The position numbers and the translations under genes are program-made. A DNA stretch of 64,000 nt from an uncultured Eubacteriales bacterium (GTDB lineage: Bacteria; Bacillota; Clostridia; Lachnospirales; Cellulosilyticaceae): the NCBI GenBank assembly GCA_900551325.1, contig URVM01000007.1:1-64000 (forward strand), given 5' to 3'. Below the pieces are notes generated by a model that was not told the origin of the DNA, did not search any database, and was given only the letters and a program-made list of their open reading frames with translations. Shown here piece by piece: positions 9,384 to 16,920 of this stretch; the first letter of the stretch is position 1, and each line of letters opens with the position of its first letter.

Positions 9384-9962
9384 TTATTTATCTATTTTAT
9401 AGCATAATCTACAACGGGCTTCATAACTTTCAGAAGCACCGATTAAAATCAGGGGATCGCTATAAGAAGCAGGCTTCCCTTCAATTAGACGTTGTGTAAA
9501 GTTCGCAGGTCTTCCGCAGCGCATACAGATGGCAGTAAGTTTTGTAACATCATCTGCAAGAGCTAAAAGTTCAGGCATTTGCCCAAAGCTTTCTGCTTTA
9601 AAATCCTTATCAAGGCCAGCACAAATAACACGCTTGCCAGAGTTTACAAGTTTCATAATTACAGGAACAATGTCACCATCTAGAAACTGTACTTCGTCAA
9701 TACCAATTACTGTAGTATCGTCTTTTACATAGTTTAATATTTCTTCAATATGAGAAACAGCAATAGCTTCAAGTTTCTTACCATCATGTGAACAAATATG
9801 ATTTTCTGCATAACGATTATCAATTTTTGGTGTAAAAATAATAGTTGGCATACCAGCTAAAATTGTACGTTTTAACCTTCTAATAAGCTCTTCAGATTTA
9901 CCTGAAAACATAGGGCCACAAATCATCTCTAGACGGCCAACATCTACATAATGTGAATACAT
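9384..9962 (-). CDS. tdk: Thymidine kinase
   Basis: This 192-residue protein is a type II thymidine kinase. The P-loop GPMFSGKS lies at residues 16-23, and the Walker B-like DEVQFLD near 94. The lasso/zinc region is formed by CMRCGR (about 147) and CRLC (about 184), giving four cysteines for structural zinc. It phosphorylates thymidine to dTMP with ATP. It is monocistronic, with its own terminator. The AAGGA ribosome site sits about 10 bases before the ATG. It acts with upp in pyrimidine salvage. Confidence 0.97.
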   Translation of the reverse strand: MYSHYVDVGRLEMICGPMFSGKSEELIRRLKRTILAGMPTIIFTPKIDNRYAENHICSHDGKKLEAIAVSHIEEILNYVKDDTTVIGIDEVQFLDGDIVPVIMKLVNSGKRVICAGLDKDFKAESFGQMPELLALADDVTKLTAICMRCGRPANFTQRLIEGKPASYSDPLILIGASESYEARCRLCYKIDK

Positions 9963-9988
9963 CTTAAAACAATCCTTTCATAACAAAG

Positions 9989-10378
9989 TCAGTTTTCTTC
10001 TCGGTCTAATACACATACATCCACATTCTCAGGAAGTTTTAAAAGTTGTTCATATATTGTAGATGTATTAGAGCCATTTAATGTTATAGGTGGTTTACCT
10101 ATAACAAGATGGGTAATAGCATTTTGTGTTATAAATTCATGAATGGTGTTAGGAATATCGGTACTGCAAAGAAAATGTACTTGACCTCCAAGTTCACTAC
10201 CATAAACAAATAATTCTTCAAAAAGTAGACTACTATCAGGAGTCTCAAAAATGGTTTCACCTTTTCTAATATGTATAATATGAAGTTCTCCATTATTTTC
10301 TTTTGCAAACTCATAGCCTCTTTTAATAAGGCGTTTACTATTTTGTTGAATGGTCATACATACGAGTATTTTATTCAT
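9989..10378 (-). CDS. UspA-like universal stress family protein
   Basis: The frame opens at 10429, but the ATG at 10378 has an AGGAGG site 7 bases upstream, giving 129 residues that begin MNKILVCMTIQQNS. This start is typical of a Usp fold, and of the Usp-like domain of KdpD. HLVIGKP near residue 90 occupies the place of the family's nucleotide-binding G-2x-G-9x-G(S/T) loop, but the following glycine motif is only partly kept, so ATP binding is uncertain. The role is unknown. It lies 26 bases upstream of tdk on the same strand and may be co-transcribed with it. Confidence 0.75.
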   Translation of the reverse strand: MNKILVCMTIQQNSKRLIKRGYEFAKENNGELHIIHIRKGETIFETPDSSLLFEELFVYGSELGGQVHFLCSTDIPNTIHEFITQNAITHLVIGKPPITLNGSNTSTIYEQLLKLPENVDVCVLDREEN

Positions 10379-10433
10379 AGCGTACCCTCCTAATCTTGGT
10401 GCTAAAAATGCACCTTTACTATCATACAATTAA

Positions 10434-10463
10434 ATTATGAAACTGTATATATGTAATTGTAAA
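10434..10463 (-). promoter_or_regulatory. Possible sigma-A promoter of the usp-like gene
   Basis: On the minus strand TTTACA (10463-10458) is followed after 18 bases by CATAAT (10439-10434), about 55 bases before the chosen start. Confidence 0.45.
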
Positions 10464-10471
10464 CAATTCAT

Positions 10472-10519
10472 TAACCAATCTAAAAGCCTTGAAAATACAA
10501 GGTTTTTAGATAGTGGTTA
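10472..10519 (-). terminator. Stem-loop after the M18 aminopeptidase gene
   Basis: An inverted repeat of about 20 bases with one or two mismatches (10472-10493 with 10498-10519) follows the peptidase stop by 16 bases. The T tract is short, so it may be a weak terminator. Confidence 0.5.
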
Positions 10520-10535
10520 ATAATGGAATATGAAT

Positions 10536-11825
10536 TTATAGATTAAAGAAGACTGTCATAGCGGAAGTTGTATGAATAAAATCAGAAGATGCCATAAGTT
10601 CACGTGCAGAATGCATACTAAGCATTGGTGTTCCAATATCGATAGAACGAATGCCAAGATGAGAAGCAGTTACTGGGCCAATTGTAGAACCACCACGTAC
10701 ATCTGAACGATTTACAAATGTTTGATAAGGAATGTTATTAGTAGCACAAAGGTTTGCAAATACACCAAATGAATCGCTATCTGTTGTGTAGCTACAGTTA
10801 GCACTAAGTTTAATAGCAGGTCCATTACCAGGAAGAACCTTATTTGTAGGGTCTGACATCTCTGGATAGTTAGGGTGTAGAAGGTGAGCTACGTCAGCTG
10901 AAATAATGAAAGACATAGCAAGAGCACGTAAATACTCATCACGAGACTTACCTAGGCTTAGAGCTATACGCTCTAATGTATGATTAAGAAAAGGTGAATT
11001 AGCACCTTGTTTAGAAGTACTTCCTACCTCTTCATTATCAAAACAAGCAAGCACATTAATACCAGAAGTACTCTTGCTATTAACTAGAGCTTCGAGTCCG
11101 CTATAAACCATAGATAAATCATCTAGTCTAGATGCAGAAATAAATTCTTCATTTAAACCTACTAAACAACTTTTTTCAGTTGGATAAAGGAAAAGATCCA
11201 TTTCTAAAATGTCAGATGAAGCTACATCAAGTTTTTTAGCAACTTCATCTAATATAAGATTACTATTAATTTTTTCTTTCATGTAAGTAAGAATAGGAAG
11301 TGTTTCTTTTTGAGTATTAAGTTTAACACCGTTGTTTACTTCGCGGTTCATGTGGATTGCTAGGTTAGGAATGATAAGTATAGGCTTCTCAAGGTCTACA
11401 AGAGCAATTTCTGGATGAAGTGGGTGAGAACCTTCAAGGGCTACACGTCCAGCTACTGATAAAGGACGGTCTAACCATGTATTAATAATAGGACCACCAT
11501 AAACTTCTGTATTAAGTTTGATGTAAGATTCTGTACTCATTTGAGGATTTGGTTTAATTCTAAAGCCAGGTACATCTGTATGAGCACCTACAATTTTAAA
11601 ACCATCTTTTTCAACTTCTGTATTATTTACAACGAAAGCAATAAGAGCAGAGTTATTAGAAGTAACATAATATTTACCTCCTTGCACAAGCTCCCAATTA
11701 GCACTTGCATCTAAGTTTGAAAAACCCTCTGATTCTAATTTTTGAATTAAAGAATGTGTTGCATGAAACATAGAAGGACTATTATCTATAAAAGATAGGA
11801 GTCCATTAAGTAATGGATTAGACAT
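10536..11825 (-). CDS. M18 family aminopeptidase
   Basis: The 429-residue protein shows the M18 metal and catalytic motifs: GAHTDVPGF near residue 80 (zinc His and Asp), SRLDDL near 240, DNEEVGS near 270 with the catalytic Glu, HLLHPNYPEM near 320, and a final LSMHSARE with a zinc His. These dinuclear enzymes remove acidic or neutral N-terminal residues from peptides in the cytoplasm. A longer frame begins at 11891, but the ATG at 11825 has AAAGGAG 7 bases upstream and starts MSNPLLNGLLSFID, which fits the family N-terminus. The gene is flanked by divergent transcription from the metal ATPase. Confidence 0.96.
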   Translation of the reverse strand: MSNPLLNGLLSFIDNSPSMFHATHSLIQKLESEGFSNLDASANWELVQGGKYYVTSNNSALIAFVVNNTEVEKDGFKIVGAHTDVPGFRIKPNPQMSTESYIKLNTEVYGGPIINTWLDRPLSVAGRVALEGSHPLHPEIALVDLEKPILIIPNLAIHMNREVNNGVKLNTQKETLPILTYMKEKINSNLILDEVAKKLDVASSDILEMDLFLYPTEKSCLVGLNEEFISASRLDDLSMVYSGLEALVNSKSTSGINVLACFDNEEVGSTSKQGANSPFLNHTLERIALSLGKSRDEYLRALAMSFIISADVAHLLHPNYPEMSDPTNKVLPGNGPAIKLSANCSYTTDSDSFGVFANLCATNNIPYQTFVNRSDVRGGSTIGPVTASHLGIRSIDIGTPMLSMHSARELMASSDFIHTTSAMTVFFNL

Positions 11826-11935
11826 AATAAATCTCCTTTGTATATTAATTTTAGTAAATTGATTTAATATTATTTTAGCAAAAACCGACACATAATAACA
11901 GGGAAAGAAATATTAAAGTTAAATATAAAAAAGTA

Positions 11936-11967
11936 TTGACAAAATAAAATGAGGTGAATAATATAAT
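11936..11967 (+). promoter_or_regulatory. Promoter of the metal-transporting ATPase gene
   Basis: A perfect -35 TTGACA (11936-11941) is followed by TAATAT at 17 bases spacing (11959-11964) or TATAAT at 20 (11962-11967). The palindrome just downstream would place a repressor on the start region. Confidence 0.65.
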
Positions 11968-11970
11968 AAT

Positions 11971-11990
11971 ATATGAGCAATCATTCATAT
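11971..11990 (+). promoter_or_regulatory. ArsR/SmtB-type operator
   Basis: ATATGA and TCATAT form perfect 6-base arms around an 8-base centre. The element ATATGAgcaatcatTCATAT matches the operator half-site pattern of ArsR/SmtB metal sensors such as CadC, CzrA and SmtB. It lies between the -10 element and the start codon of a Zn/Cd-type ATPase. No arsR-type gene lies in the window, so the regulator would act from elsewhere. Confidence 0.6.
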
Positions 11991-12008
11991 GAAAAAGGGA
12001 GGCGGAGT

Positions 12009-14474
12009 ATGAAATATTTATTTAGGATAGAAGGAATAGATTGTGCCAACTGTGCAGCTAAAATAGAAAGAGCACTAAATAAAGAAGCAATGTTTCAAGA
12101 AGCATATATTAACTTTATGCTTAAAAAGGTAGAAATACATACTGAAGAAAAAGATGTACAATTAGTAGAAGACAAAGTTAAACAAATAGCAAGTCGTGTT
12201 GAGGATGGAGTTACTATTACTGTATTTGACAAAGTGGTAAGTCAGCCAGTTAGCCAGCAATATAGTCATGATGAAGGCTGTGGGTGTGGAGGAGTACATC
12301 ATCATGAACATAGCTATGAAGAAAGCTGTGGGTGTGGAGAAGCACATCATCATGAAGTTAGCCACGAAGAGAGCTGTGGATGTGGAGAAGTACATCATCA
12401 TGAGCATAGCCATGAAGAAAATTGTGGATGTGGAGAGGTACATCATGAGCATAGTCATAAAGAAAGTGGTGGGTATAGAGAAACTCATGACAATGAGGCA
12501 CATCATCATGGGCAAGGGGAAAGCTGTGAATGTGGAATAGACCATAATCGTAGTTATAGTGCTACAGCTGTAGGAGCTAATTCTACTAAAGAAAGTAGTA
12601 ATAAGGTTAGTGAAGAAGCACAAATTGATAAGATAGGGGCTTATTTAAAAACAGAAGAAGCTATGATGATGCGCATTCTTATAGGTCTTGGACTTTTGAT
12701 ATTTGGTGCAGTAACTAAATTAGAGATATTTGCTATTATTTCTTATATAGTAGTTGGATATGATATTGTATTAAAGGCTATTAAAAATATTATTAAGGGT
12801 AAAGTATTTGATGAAAACTTTTTAATGACAATTGCAACCTTAGCAGCATTTATAATAGGTGAGTATAATGAAGCAGTTGCAGTTATGTTATTTTATCAAG
12901 TAGGGGAATATTTCCAATCTAAAGCAGTAGCCAAATCAAGAAAGGCTATTGAAGGCTTAATGGATATTAAACCAGAGTTTGCAAGAGTAAAAAGAAGCGG
13001 TAACTGGGTAGTCCTATCACCAAGTGAAGTAATGATAAATGATATTATAGCTATTAGACCAGGAGAAAAAATTCCTCTAGATGGAGTAATTGTAAAAGGA
13101 AAAAGTAATATTGATCATTCTGCTCTTACAGGTGAATCAGTTCCAGTATTTGTAGAAGAAGGTAATCAGGTATTAAGTGGAAGTATAAATGTTGATCAGT
13201 TGATAGAAGTTAGAGTTACACAGTTACTACAAGACTCTACAGTATCTAAAATATTAGATCTTATTGAAAATGCAACAAGTAAAAAGGCTCAAACAGAACA
13301 GTTTATAACTAAGTTTGCAGCAGTATACACACCAGCAGTGGTAGTGGCAGCAGTAGCTATTGCTATTATACCATCACTTATTACAGGTAACTGGAATCAC
13401 TGGATTTATACAAGTATTGTATTCCTAGTTATTTCATGTCCTTGTGCATTAGTTGTATCTATACCTCTTAGCTTCTTTGGAGGGATTGGAGCAGTTTCAA
13501 AATGTGGTGTTCTTGTAAAAGGAAGTAACTATCTAGAAAAGCTTACACAGATTGATACTGTAGTTTTGGATAAAACAGGAACTATTACAAAAGGAAGTTT
13601 TGAAGTTATTGGAGTTTTCCCAGAAGCTAAGGACAAAGAAGAAGAACTTATTCGATATGCTGTACAAATTGAAAAACATTCAAATCATCCAATAGCAAAA
13701 GCTATAGCAAATTATAAAGTTTTAGATTCTGAAGAAGAATTAACACAATATGTAGAAAAAGCTGGTTATGGTTTAAGTGCAATAATAAATGGGAAGAACG
13801 TTATTGCAGGTAATGAAAGATTTATGGAAATGAACCAAATCAAGTACAAAGTACCTAGAGTACTAGGAACAAGTGTACATGTAGCTGTTAATGGAAAATA
13901 TTTAGGCTGCCTTATTGTAGCAGACGTAGTGAAAGAAGAAAGTAAAAAGGCCATTAAGCTACTTAAAGAAAAAGGTATTAAACAAGTTATCATGTTAACA
14001 GGTGATAAGAAAGAAGTAGCTGAGCATATTGGTAAAGAAGTAGGCGTAGATCAAGTTTATGCTGAACTTCTTCCACAAGATAAAGTCAAACAAGTAGAAA
14101 AGCTTATTGATAAAGGATATAAGGTAGCATTTGTAGGAGACGGCATTAATGATGCTCCAGTGCTTGCCCTAGCAGATGTAGGTATAGCAATGGGAGGTAT
14201 AGGTTCAGATGCTGCTGTAGAAGCAAGTGATATTGTACTTATGCAAGATAATTTAATGCAGATTTGTAAAGGACTTGAAATTGCTTCCTATACAAAAAGA
14301 ATAGTTAAACAAAATATCGTATTTGCTTTAGGAACAAAGTTCCTTGTAATGATTTTAGGTATCTTTGGTATTGCAAATATGTGGCTTGCTGTATTTGCAG
14401 ATGTAGGTGTATCTATTATTGCTATTTTAAATGCTATTCGTATTCTACCTAAACATGGAAAAATGAATAAATAA
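12009..14474 (+). CDS. Zn/Cd/Pb-type P1B ATPase with His/Cys-rich repetitive N-terminus
   Basis: This 821-residue heavy-metal exporter has an HMA domain (GIDCANCAAK, Cys12 and Cys15), then a linker of about 100 residues made of 16-residue repeats rich in CGCG and HHH, then the ATPase core. Visible core motifs are TGES (about 374), CPCALVVSIP (Cys477 and Cys479), DKTGT (phosphorylated Asp about 521), a SNHP motif and GDGINDAP (about 710). The last membrane helix contains DVGVS, the aspartate typical of the Zn/Cd/Pb class (ZntA/CadA) rather than copper pumps. The frame is open from 11973, but GGGAGG 6 bases before the ATG at 12009 decides the start. Regulation by an ArsR/SmtB repressor is suggested by the operator upstream. 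Confidence 0.95.
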   Translation: MKYLFRIEGIDCANCAAKIERALNKEAMFQEAYINFMLKKVEIHTEEKDVQLVEDKVKQIASRVEDGVTITVFDKVVSQPVSQQYSHDEGCGCGGVHHHEHSYEESCGCGEAHHHEVSHEESCGCGEVHHHEHSHEENCGCGEVHHEHSHKESGGYRETHDNEAHHHGQGESCECGIDHNRSYSATAVGANSTKESSNKVSEEAQIDKIGAYLKTEEAMMMRILIGLGLLIFGAVTKLEIFAIISYIVVGYDIVLKAIKNIIKGKVFDENFLMTIATLAAFIIGEYNEAVAVMLFYQVGEYFQSKAVAKSRKAIEGLMDIKPEFARVKRSGNWVVLSPSEVMINDIIAIRPGEKIPLDGVIVKGKSNIDHSALTGESVPVFVEEGNQVLSGSINVDQLIEVRVTQLLQDSTVSKILDLIENATSKKAQTEQFITKFAAVYTPAVVVAAVAIAIIPSLITGNWNHWIYTSIVFLVISCPCALVVSIPLSFFGGIGAVSKCGVLVKGSNYLEKLTQIDTVVLDKTGTITKGSFEVIGVFPEAKDKEEELIRYAVQIEKHSNHPIAKAIANYKVLDSEEELTQYVEKAGYGLSAIINGKNVIAGNERFMEMNQIKYKVPRVLGTSVHVAVNGKYLGCLIVADVVKEESKKAIKLLKEKGIKQVIMLTGDKKEVAEHIGKEVGVDQVYAELLPQDKVKQVEKLIDKGYKVAFVGDGINDAPVLALADVGIAMGGIGSDAAVEASDIVLMQDNLMQICKGLEIASYTKRIVKQNIVFALGTKFLVMILGIFGIANMWLAVFADVGVSIIAILNAIRILPKHGKMNK
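12276..12464 (+). repeat. 48-bp coding tandem repeats, about four units
   Basis: Units start at 12276, 12324, 12372 and 12420; the last lost one His codon and is 45 bases long. Each encodes a CGCGEVHHHEHSHEES-like 16-mer. More decayed copies continue to about 12545. The units probably bind metal. Confidence 0.9.
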
Positions 14475-14476
14475 TA

Positions 14477-14510
14477 AAGAGGGTGCTTACTATATTGTGA
14501 GCATCCTCTT
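14477..14510. terminator. Bidirectional terminator after the metal ATPase
   Basis: Arms 14477-14490 and 14497-14510 pair over about 14 bases, with A-rich and T-rich ends. It serves convergent genes on both strands. Confidence 0.8.
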
Positions 14511-14516
14511 AGTGTA

Positions 14517-15233
14517 TTAAGGTATTAATGCTAGATAATGATTTTTAATCTTTTGAGCTAAGTGTAACTCCTTTTCTGGAATAGGAATAATAAGCTCTTG
14601 ATAAGAACTATAAGGGGTTCCAGGAATACCGTAATTAAATTTTAAATAGTTGTGTTCCTCGTAGATAATCTCTACTTCATCTAACATATAGCAAGATTTG
14701 TAAAGACTATAAAGTTCACCATTATAATAGATATACTGATTAGTAATAATAGTTGTGGTGCACTTTTCGAGCTTAGTATTATGATAAAGAGAAAGGCATA
14801 CACCTAAAAAGCTAGAAAGTAGTACGGTGAAGGTTATAATCATATAACTTATGATAAAGTGTTCAGGATTAGTAGAAAAGATAAAACCAAAAGCAACTAC
14901 TAAGCCTAAAATACCTATAAGTACAACAATAGATAAATCAGTATAATAATCTTCAAGAAGTTTATTTTTAATGAGTGTGTAGTCTAAAGGTTGATAAGAC
15001 CATTTTGCTAAAAAAGAGGACTTATCTTGTTTAATATTTTCAATAATAATATGGTTCTTATAATGTAGGATGAAGGAAACAAAGCCTGTTATAAGTAAAA
15101 AGATACCTAATATAATAGTAAGGATATAAGCAGGACTTGTAACATCAAGATAATAAGCAAAAAGTATAGTAATTAGAATGCCACTAATAAAGTATATAAT
15201 AGATAATAAGCATTTAAAAAAGTCTTTACTCAT
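14517..15233 (-). CDS. Hypothetical membrane protein
   Basis: This 238-residue protein is not recognised. It has two hydrophobic hairpins, roughly residues 10-60 and 100-150, which suggests four membrane segments. A 35-residue loop separates the hairpins and a hydrophilic C-terminal domain of about 85 residues, probably beta-rich, follows. The layout is reminiscent of small PH-domain-like membrane proteins of Firmicutes, but no signature confirms this. A GGGGG-rich ribosome site sits immediately upstream. It is monocistronic and divergent from the small ORF at 15405. Confidence 0.75.
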   Translation of the reverse strand: MSKDFFKCLLSIIYFISGILITILFAYYLDVTSPAYILTIILGIFLLITGFVSFILHYKNHIIIENIKQDKSSFLAKWSYQPLDYTLIKNKLLEDYYTDLSIVVLIGILGLVVAFGFIFSTNPEHFIISYMIITFTVLLSSFLGVCLSLYHNTKLEKCTTTIITNQYIYYNGELYSLYKSCYMLDEVEIIYEEHNYLKFNYGIPGTPYSSYQELIIPIPEKELHLAQKIKNHYLALIP

Positions 15234-15309
15234 AAATTCCCCCCTTTACTAGAAAAACATGTAGCTTATTAAAATAGGAGTACTATAGTATATGACTTAT
15301 ACTTAAATT

Positions 15310-15338
15310 TTGACTTTGTCTAATCCTAATATTATATA
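15310..15338 (+). promoter_or_regulatory. Sigma-A promoter of the 51-residue ORF
   Basis: TTGACT (15310-15315), a 17-base spacer and TATATA (15333-15338) form a good promoter 65 bases before the small ORF. Confidence 0.6.
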
Positions 15339-15404
15339 AGAATAAATTACAGAAGAAGTGAGATACTAAAGATAGATAGTAAGGCAAAGAAAGGTGGGAT
15401 ATAA

Positions 15405-15560
15405 ATGGCTAAAAAAGGTATGAGAAGACCTGATGTGAATGAACCTCATGGAACTGAAAGTAACAGTAAGTCTCATTTTCCTAAAAATGACGTAGAGCCA
15501 GTGCCTGAGATAGGTGGTAAGGCAAAAACTGGGAATAAAAAAGCAGGAAAGATTTATTAA
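15405..15560 (+). CDS. Small basic protein of 51 residues, unknown function
   Basis: The ORF runs from an ATG with AAGGTGGG a few bases upstream to TAA at 15558. A promoter lies about 65 bases before it and a GC-rich hairpin lies 46 bases after it, so it has the outline of a complete transcription unit. The product starts MAKKGMRRPDVNEP, is rich in Lys, Gly, Pro and Asn, and has almost no hydrophobic residues, so it is probably disordered or nucleic-acid associated. A DVEPVPEIGGKAKTG stretch in the middle is the most distinctive part. The codon use matches neighbouring genes. I do not recognise the family. Confidence 0.65.
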   Translation: MAKKGMRRPDVNEPHGTESNSKSHFPKNDVEPVPEIGGKAKTGNKKAGKIY

Positions 15561-15606
15561 AATATAACTTATAGATGTGGGAATCGAAGTTATAATATTA
15601 AAAGAT

Positions 15607-15635
15607 ACGGGCTGTTAAAAAAACAGCCCGTTTTC
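15607..15635 (+). terminator. Terminator after the 51-residue ORF
   Basis: ACGGGCTGTT (15607-15616) pairs perfectly with AACAGCCCGT (15622-15631), with a 5-base A loop. A short T run follows. Confidence 0.7.
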
Positions 15636-15808
15636 TATAAATAGACAGTTTAATTTCTTGACGAACGCCCTTCTTTAATCTACACTTGAAGAAGCGAGCG
15701 TTACATTTTTTAGAATAAAAATGATAAAGGAGAGTGAAATTAAAAATGGACCTCGGACCGAGTAGCGTCAGGTGTAACAAAAAACAATTGAATACAAAAA
15801 TAAGGGCT

Positions 15809-15860
15809 TTTTATTAGATGAAGAAAACTAACATTTTTTCAGATTCTTTATCTAATAAAA
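15809..15860 (+). promoter_or_regulatory. Long stem-loop abutting the corA ribosome binding site
   Basis: A 17-base arm pairs with 15844-15860 across an 18-base loop. The base of the stem ends 4 bases before the AAAGGA of corA. It could control access to translation or protect the 5' end; no T run follows, so it is not a terminator. Confidence 0.5.
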
Positions 15861-15879
15861 GGATAAAGGATGTGAAAAA

Positions 15880-16809
15880 ATGATTAGTATGTATAAAACT
15901 CACAATGATAAACTAGAACTCATGCAATCTTTTGAAACAGGAACATGGATTAATGTGGAAAATCCTACTTTAGAAGAATTAGATTATCTTTCTAAAACTT
16001 TTGGTATTGCTGTAGAAGATTTAAGAGCAGCTCTCGATGAAGAAGAACGTGCACACATTACTACAGAAGATAATTATACGATTATTATCGTTGACCTTCC
16101 TATTAAAGATGAAGAAGGAATTCATGAGTACGTAACAATACCTATGGAGATTGTTATTAGTGATCATTTTATTATGACTATTTGCCTGAAAAAAGTAGAT
16201 TTAGTTCAAGATTTTATTACTGGAAAAGTAAGATCATTTTATACCTTTAAAAAGACTAGATTTATACTTCAGCTTCTTTATAAGAATGCCTCTTATTATC
16301 TTCAATACTTAAGATATATTGATAGAGCAAGTAATAAAATAGAGCAAGAGTTAAATAAATCTATGAGAAATAAAGAACTGGTTCAACTTTTAGAACTTGA
16401 AAAGAGTTTAGTTTATTTTACAACATCTCTACGTGCAAATGAAATCGTATTTGAAAAAATGATGAGAATGGAAAAAATTAAGCAATATCCAGAAGATAAA
16501 GATTTACTTGAAGACCTTATTATTGAAAATAAGCAAGCTATGGAGATGGCAAACATTTATAGTAGTATTTTAAGTGAAACAAGAGATGCTTTTGCATCAG
16601 TTATTTCAAATAACCTTAATACGGTGATGAAAACTTTAACTTCCCTTACAATTGTACTATCTATTCCAACAATGATTTTTAGCTTATTTGGGATGAACGT
16701 ACCCCTACCTTTTATGCGTGATCCTTATGGATATATATATATTCTTTTAGGATCTTTGGTTCTTATTATAATAGGTGCTATTGTTATGTTTAGAAAGAAA
16801 ATGTTTTAA
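15880..16809 (+). CDS. corA: CorA family magnesium/divalent cation transporter
   Basis: The 309-residue protein has a large cytoplasmic N-terminal domain rich in charged helices, including a long stalk helix at about 140-250, and two C-terminal membrane segments. The GMN selectivity motif (FGMNVPLPF, about 271-273) lies at the end of the first membrane helix, and the protein ends with a short basic tail as in CorA. It is expected to form a homopentameric channel for Mg2+ or Co2+. AAAGGA lies 9 bases before the ATG. The structured leader upstream is a plausible place for control. Confidence 0.94.
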   Translation: MISMYKTHNDKLELMQSFETGTWINVENPTLEELDYLSKTFGIAVEDLRAALDEEERAHITTEDNYTIIIVDLPIKDEEGIHEYVTIPMEIVISDHFIMTICLKKVDLVQDFITGKVRSFYTFKKTRFILQLLYKNASYYLQYLRYIDRASNKIEQELNKSMRNKELVQLLELEKSLVYFTTSLRANEIVFEKMMRMEKIKQYPEDKDLLEDLIIENKQAMEMANIYSSILSETRDAFASVISNNLNTVMKTLTSLTIVLSIPTMIFSLFGMNVPLPFMRDPYGYIYILLGSLVLIIIGAIVMFRKKMF

Positions 16810-16920
16810 TATTTTACAAATGAAAATCGTTTTAAAAAAATATATAGTATGATAAAATAAATGTATAAACTATCTAGATATAGAGAAAAATATAATATTT
16901 TAATAAGGGGTAAGTTAAAT

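Larger units (their letters stand above)
15561..15879 (+). other. Structured 320-bp intergenic region before corA
   Basis: The region contains a terminator hairpin at 15607-15631. A second stem (AACGC, CTTCTT with AAGAAG, GCGTT; 15664-15702) is followed by a T run. A short CTCGG/CCGAG hairpin lies near 15751. A 17-bp stem (15809-15825 with 15844-15860, one G-U pair) abuts the corA ribosome site. The middle is more GC-rich than its surroundings. It does not match the M-box consensus I know. An open frame on the minus strand (15780-15598) begins at TTG without a ribosome site. Confidence 0.5.

Noticed and set aside
12162..12623. Long frames on both strands across the His/Cys repeats
   Set aside because: They are produced by the periodic 48-bp repeat inside the ATPase gene.
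15598..15780. 60-codon frame on the minus strand (starts LHLTLLGPRS after the initiator)
   Set aside because: It begins at TTG without a ribosome site and runs through two hairpins; more likely a chance frame over a structured region.
15739..15816. Short plus-strand frame starting MDLGPSS before corA
   Set aside because: The ribosome site is 13 bases away and the frame crosses predicted RNA hairpins; not enough support.
15561..15879. M-box magnesium riboswitch before corA
   Set aside because: Conserved M-box segments that I know are not present.
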